Under the pieces are notes generated by a model that saw only the letters and a program-made list of their open reading frames with translations, did no database searches and was not told the DNA's origin. The position numbers were made by a program, and so were the translations under genes. Below are positions 61,190-64,000 of a DNA stretch of 64,000 nucleotides, piece after piece (within the stretch, counting starts at the first letter, position 1; each line of letters starts with the position of its first letter). Origin of the DNA: Lepidurus packardi (Eukaryota > Arthropoda > Branchiopoda > Notostraca > Triopsidae); NCBI GenBank assembly GCA_023053545.1, contig JAKZAN010000056.1:233647-297646 (forward strand), given 5' to 3'.

Positions 61190-64000
61190 CATTACGGACT
61201 TAATTAATCCATTACGGACTTAATTATTTCCTTACGTACTGAAGTTATTCCTCACGGACTGAATTAATTCCTTACGGACTGAATTAATTCCTTACGGACT
61301 GAATACCTTACTACCTTAATACCTTACGGACTGAATTAAATCCTTACGGACTTAATTAATTCCTTACGGACTTAATTAATTCCTTACGGACTTAATTAAT
61401 TCCTTACGGACTAAATTAATTCCCTACGGACTGAATTAATTCATTACGGACTGAATTAATTCCTTACGGACTGAATTAATTCCTTACGGACCTAACTAAT
61501 TCCTTACGGACGGAATTAATTCTTTACGGACCTAATTAATTCCTTACGTACTTAATTAATTCTTTACGGTCTGAATTAATTACGTACGGATTTAAGTAAT
61601 TCCTTACGGACTGAAATAATTCCTTACGGACTGAATTAATTCCTTACGGACTGAATCAATTCCTTACGGACTGAATTAATTCCTTACGGACTGAATTATT
61701 TCCTTACGGACTGAATTAATTCTTTAGGATTGATTGAATTCCATTCTTACTGAATTAATTCCTTACGGACTGAATTAATTCCTTACGGACTGAATCATTT
61801 CCTTACGGACTGAATTAATTCTTTAGGATTGATTGAATTCCATTCTTACTGAATTAATTCCTTACGGACTGAACTAATTTCTTACGGACTGAATTAATTC
61901 TTTAGGATTGATTGAATTCCATTCTTACTGAAATAATTCCTTACGGACTGAAATAATTCCTTACGGACTGAATTAATTCCTTACGGACTGAATTAATTCC
62001 TTACGGACTGAATTAATTCCTTACGGACTGAATCATTTCCTTACGGACTGAATTAATTCTTTAGGATTGATTGAATTCCTTTCTTATTGAATTAATTTCA
62101 TACGGACGGAATTAATTCTTTACGGACTTAATTTTTCCTTACGGACTTAATTAATTCCTTACGTACTTAATTAATTCTTTACGGTCTGAATTAATTCCTT
62201 ACGGACTGAATTATTTCCTTACGGACTGAATTAATTCTTTAGGATTGATTGAATTCTTTTCTTAATGAATTAATTATTTACGGACTGAATTAATTCCTTA
62301 CGGACTGAATTAATTCCTTACGGACTGAATTAATTCCTTACGGACTGAATTAATTCCTTAATTAATTCCTTACGGACTGAATTAATTTCATACGGACTGA
62401 ATTAATTCATTACGGACTTAATTAATCGATTACGGACTGAATTAATTCCTTACGGACTGAATTAATTCCTTACGGACTGAATTAATTCCTTACGGACTGA
62501 ATTAATTCCTTACGGACTTAATTAATTCCTTACGGACTGAATTAATTCCTTACGGACTGAATTATTTCCTTACGGACTGAATTATTTCCTTACGGACTGA
62601 ATTAATTCTTTAGGATTGATTGAATTCCCTTATTACTTATTTAATTCCTTACGGACTGAACTATTTCCTTGCGGACTGAATTAATTCTTTAGGATTGATT
62701 GAATTCCATTCTTACTGAAATAATTCCTTACGGACTGAATTAATTCCTTACGGACTGAATTAATTCCTTACGGACTGAATTAATTCATTACGGAGGGAAT
62801 TAATTCTTTACGGACTTAATTCATTCCTTACGGACTTAATTAATTCTTTACGGTCTGAATTAATTCGTTACGGACTGAATTAATTCATTATGGACTTAAC
62901 TAATTCCATATGGAATGAATGAATTAATTACGGACTGAAATAATTCCTTTCGGACTGAATTAATTCCTTACGGACGGAATCAATTCCTTACGGACTGAAT
63001 TAATTCCTTACGGACTGAATTAATTCCTTACGGACTAAATTATTTCCTTACGGACTGAATTAATTCTTTAGGATTGATTGAATTCCATTCTTACTGAATT
63101 AATTCCTTACGGACTGAACTATTTCCTTTCGGACTGAATTAATTCCTTACATACTGAATCAATTCCTTACGGACTGAATTAATTCCTTACGGACTGAATT
63201 AATTTCTTACGTACTTAATTAATTCCTTACGGTATAAATTAATTCCGAACGGATTTTATTAATTCCTTAAGGACTGAATTAATTCATTACGGACTTAATT
63301 AATCCATTACGGACTTAATTATTTCCTTACGTACTGAAGTTATTCCTCACGGACTGAATTAATTCCTTACGGACTGAATTAATTCCTTACGGACTGAATA
63401 CCTTACTACCTTAATACCTTACGAACTGAATTAAATCCTTACGGACTTAATTAATTCCTTACTGACTTAATTAATTCCTTACGGACTTAATTAATTCCTT
63501 ACGGACTAAATTAATTCCCTACGGACTGAATTAATTCATTACGGACTGAATTAATTCCTTACGGACTGAATTAATTCCTTACGGACTGAATTAATTCTTT
63601 AGGATTGATTGAATTCCATTCTTACTGAATTAATTCCTTACGGACTTAATTCATTCCTTACGGACTTAATTAATTCTTTACGGTCTGAATTAATTCGTTA
63701 CGGACTGAATTAATTCATTATGGACTTAACTAATTCCATATGGAATGAATGAATTAATTACGGACTGAAATAATTCCTTACGGACTGAATTAATTCCTTA
63801 CGGACGGAATCAATTCCTTACGGACTGAATTAATTCCTTACGGACTGAATTAATTCCTTACGGACTAAATTATTTCCTTACGGACTGAATTAATTCTTTA
63901 GGATTGATTGAATTCCATTCTTACTGAATTAATTCCTTACGGACTGAACTATTTTCCTTTCGGACTGAATTAATTCCTTACATACTGAATCAATTCCTTA
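61190..64000 (+). repeat. 3.5-kb higher-order unit, copy 2 (runs off the window)
   Basis: Second copy of 57,702 onward, still in register at the right edge. Copy 2 has an added 99-bp L interval (61723 to 61822) and lacks 72 bp around the second deletion junction. A private extra T is seen in ATTTTCCTTTCGG near 63,954. The array therefore continues beyond the window. Confidence 0.9.

Larger units (their letters stand above)
1..64000 (+). repeat. 20-bp satellite array filling the window
   Basis: Head-to-tail monomers of GAATTAATTCCTTACGGACT cover the window with no interruption by unique DNA. The first half, GAATTAATTC, is its own reverse complement; the second half, CTTACGGACT, gives direction and holds the only CpG. 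Most monomers match the consensus or differ at 1-3 positions; indels that break the 20-bp phase are concentrated in a few recurring variants. TAA and TGA on the plus strand and two TAA on the minus strand recur in all frames, so there is no coding capacity. Size, tandem layout and layered higher-order repeats indicate eukaryotic satellite DNA, likely heterochromatic. Chromosomal location and species cannot be read from the sequence. I do not recognise this monomer as a named satellite. Confidence 0.98.

Noticed and set aside
1-64000. Possible CRISPR array (short direct repeats)
   Set aside because: Repeats are contiguous with no unique spacers, and variants are mutated repeat units.
1-64000. 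Protein-coding ORFs on either strand
   Set aside because: The monomer has TAA and TGA on one strand and two TAA on the other; the 20-bp period carries them through all three frames, so open stretches are only tens of codons at best and have no protein character.
1-64000. Low-complexity sequencing or assembly artefact
   Set aside because: Many distinct variants in a repeatable order, whole-monomer indels and nested duplications are expected of true satellite evolution. Exact unit copy numbers could still be wrong and need long-read support.

Overview
The whole 64 kb is one uninterrupted satellite DNA array. Its unit is a 20-bp monomer, GAATTAATTCCTTACGGACT (35% G+C), repeated head to tail from the first base to the last. 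I found no gene, RNA gene, transposon or unique flanking sequence. Both array edges lie outside the window. The monomer carries TAA and TGA on one strand and two TAA on the other. Because 20 is not a multiple of 3, every frame on both strands meets a stop every few dozen bases, so the array cannot encode a protein. Arrays of this size and layered organisation are typical of eukaryotic heterochromatin (pericentromere, subtelomere or a sex or B chromosome). The species cannot be told from the sequence, and I do not recognise the monomer.

The monomer has two halves. GAATTAATTC is a perfect 10-bp palindrome; CTTACGGACT is a directional half with one CpG. Almost all monomers run in one direction. 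The exception is a block of about 5.5 inverted monomers near 331-447, which forms a long inverted repeat with its left neighbours around a 4-nt GTAA loop.

The array is a mosaic of recurring variant monomers. The main marker, here called L, is a CpG-free 39-bp dimer containing TTTAGGATTGATTGAATTCC; I count about 150 copies. Others are P (loop sequence TTAC replaced by GTAA), M (ATTACCGACATAATT), an 8-bp-deletion junction (CCTTAATTAATTCC) and Q (GGTATAAATT to CCTCACGG). Their order defines higher-order repeats made by tandem duplications of 0.2-4.4 kb, often nested.

Layout. 1-1,285: canonical-rich with the inverted block. 1,286-3,895: 1.3-kb duplication. 3,901-6,790: 1.8-kb duplication. 7,521-12,105: 2,311-bp duplication. 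12,131-14,810: 1,421-bp duplication. 15,490-20,400: 2.7-kb duplication. 20,767-35,700: mosaic with duplications of 180-240, 318, 967 and 1,057 bp plus long-distance copies 5.7 and 6.7-7.1 kb apart. 35,780-43,900: transition to right-hand subfamilies. 44,601-51,200: 4.4-kb duplication containing a 1.7-kb one. 50,269-55,775: three 1.85-kb units. 55,797-64,000: 1,209-bp, 830-bp and 3.5-kb nested duplications running off the right edge.

Markers change near 34-36 kb: M occurs only to the left, Q only to the right, and the L flank switches from CCTTTCTTAC to CCATTCTTAC. This is the pattern expected from local unequal exchange and homogenisation. Any role in chromatin, centromere function or transcription is inference only.
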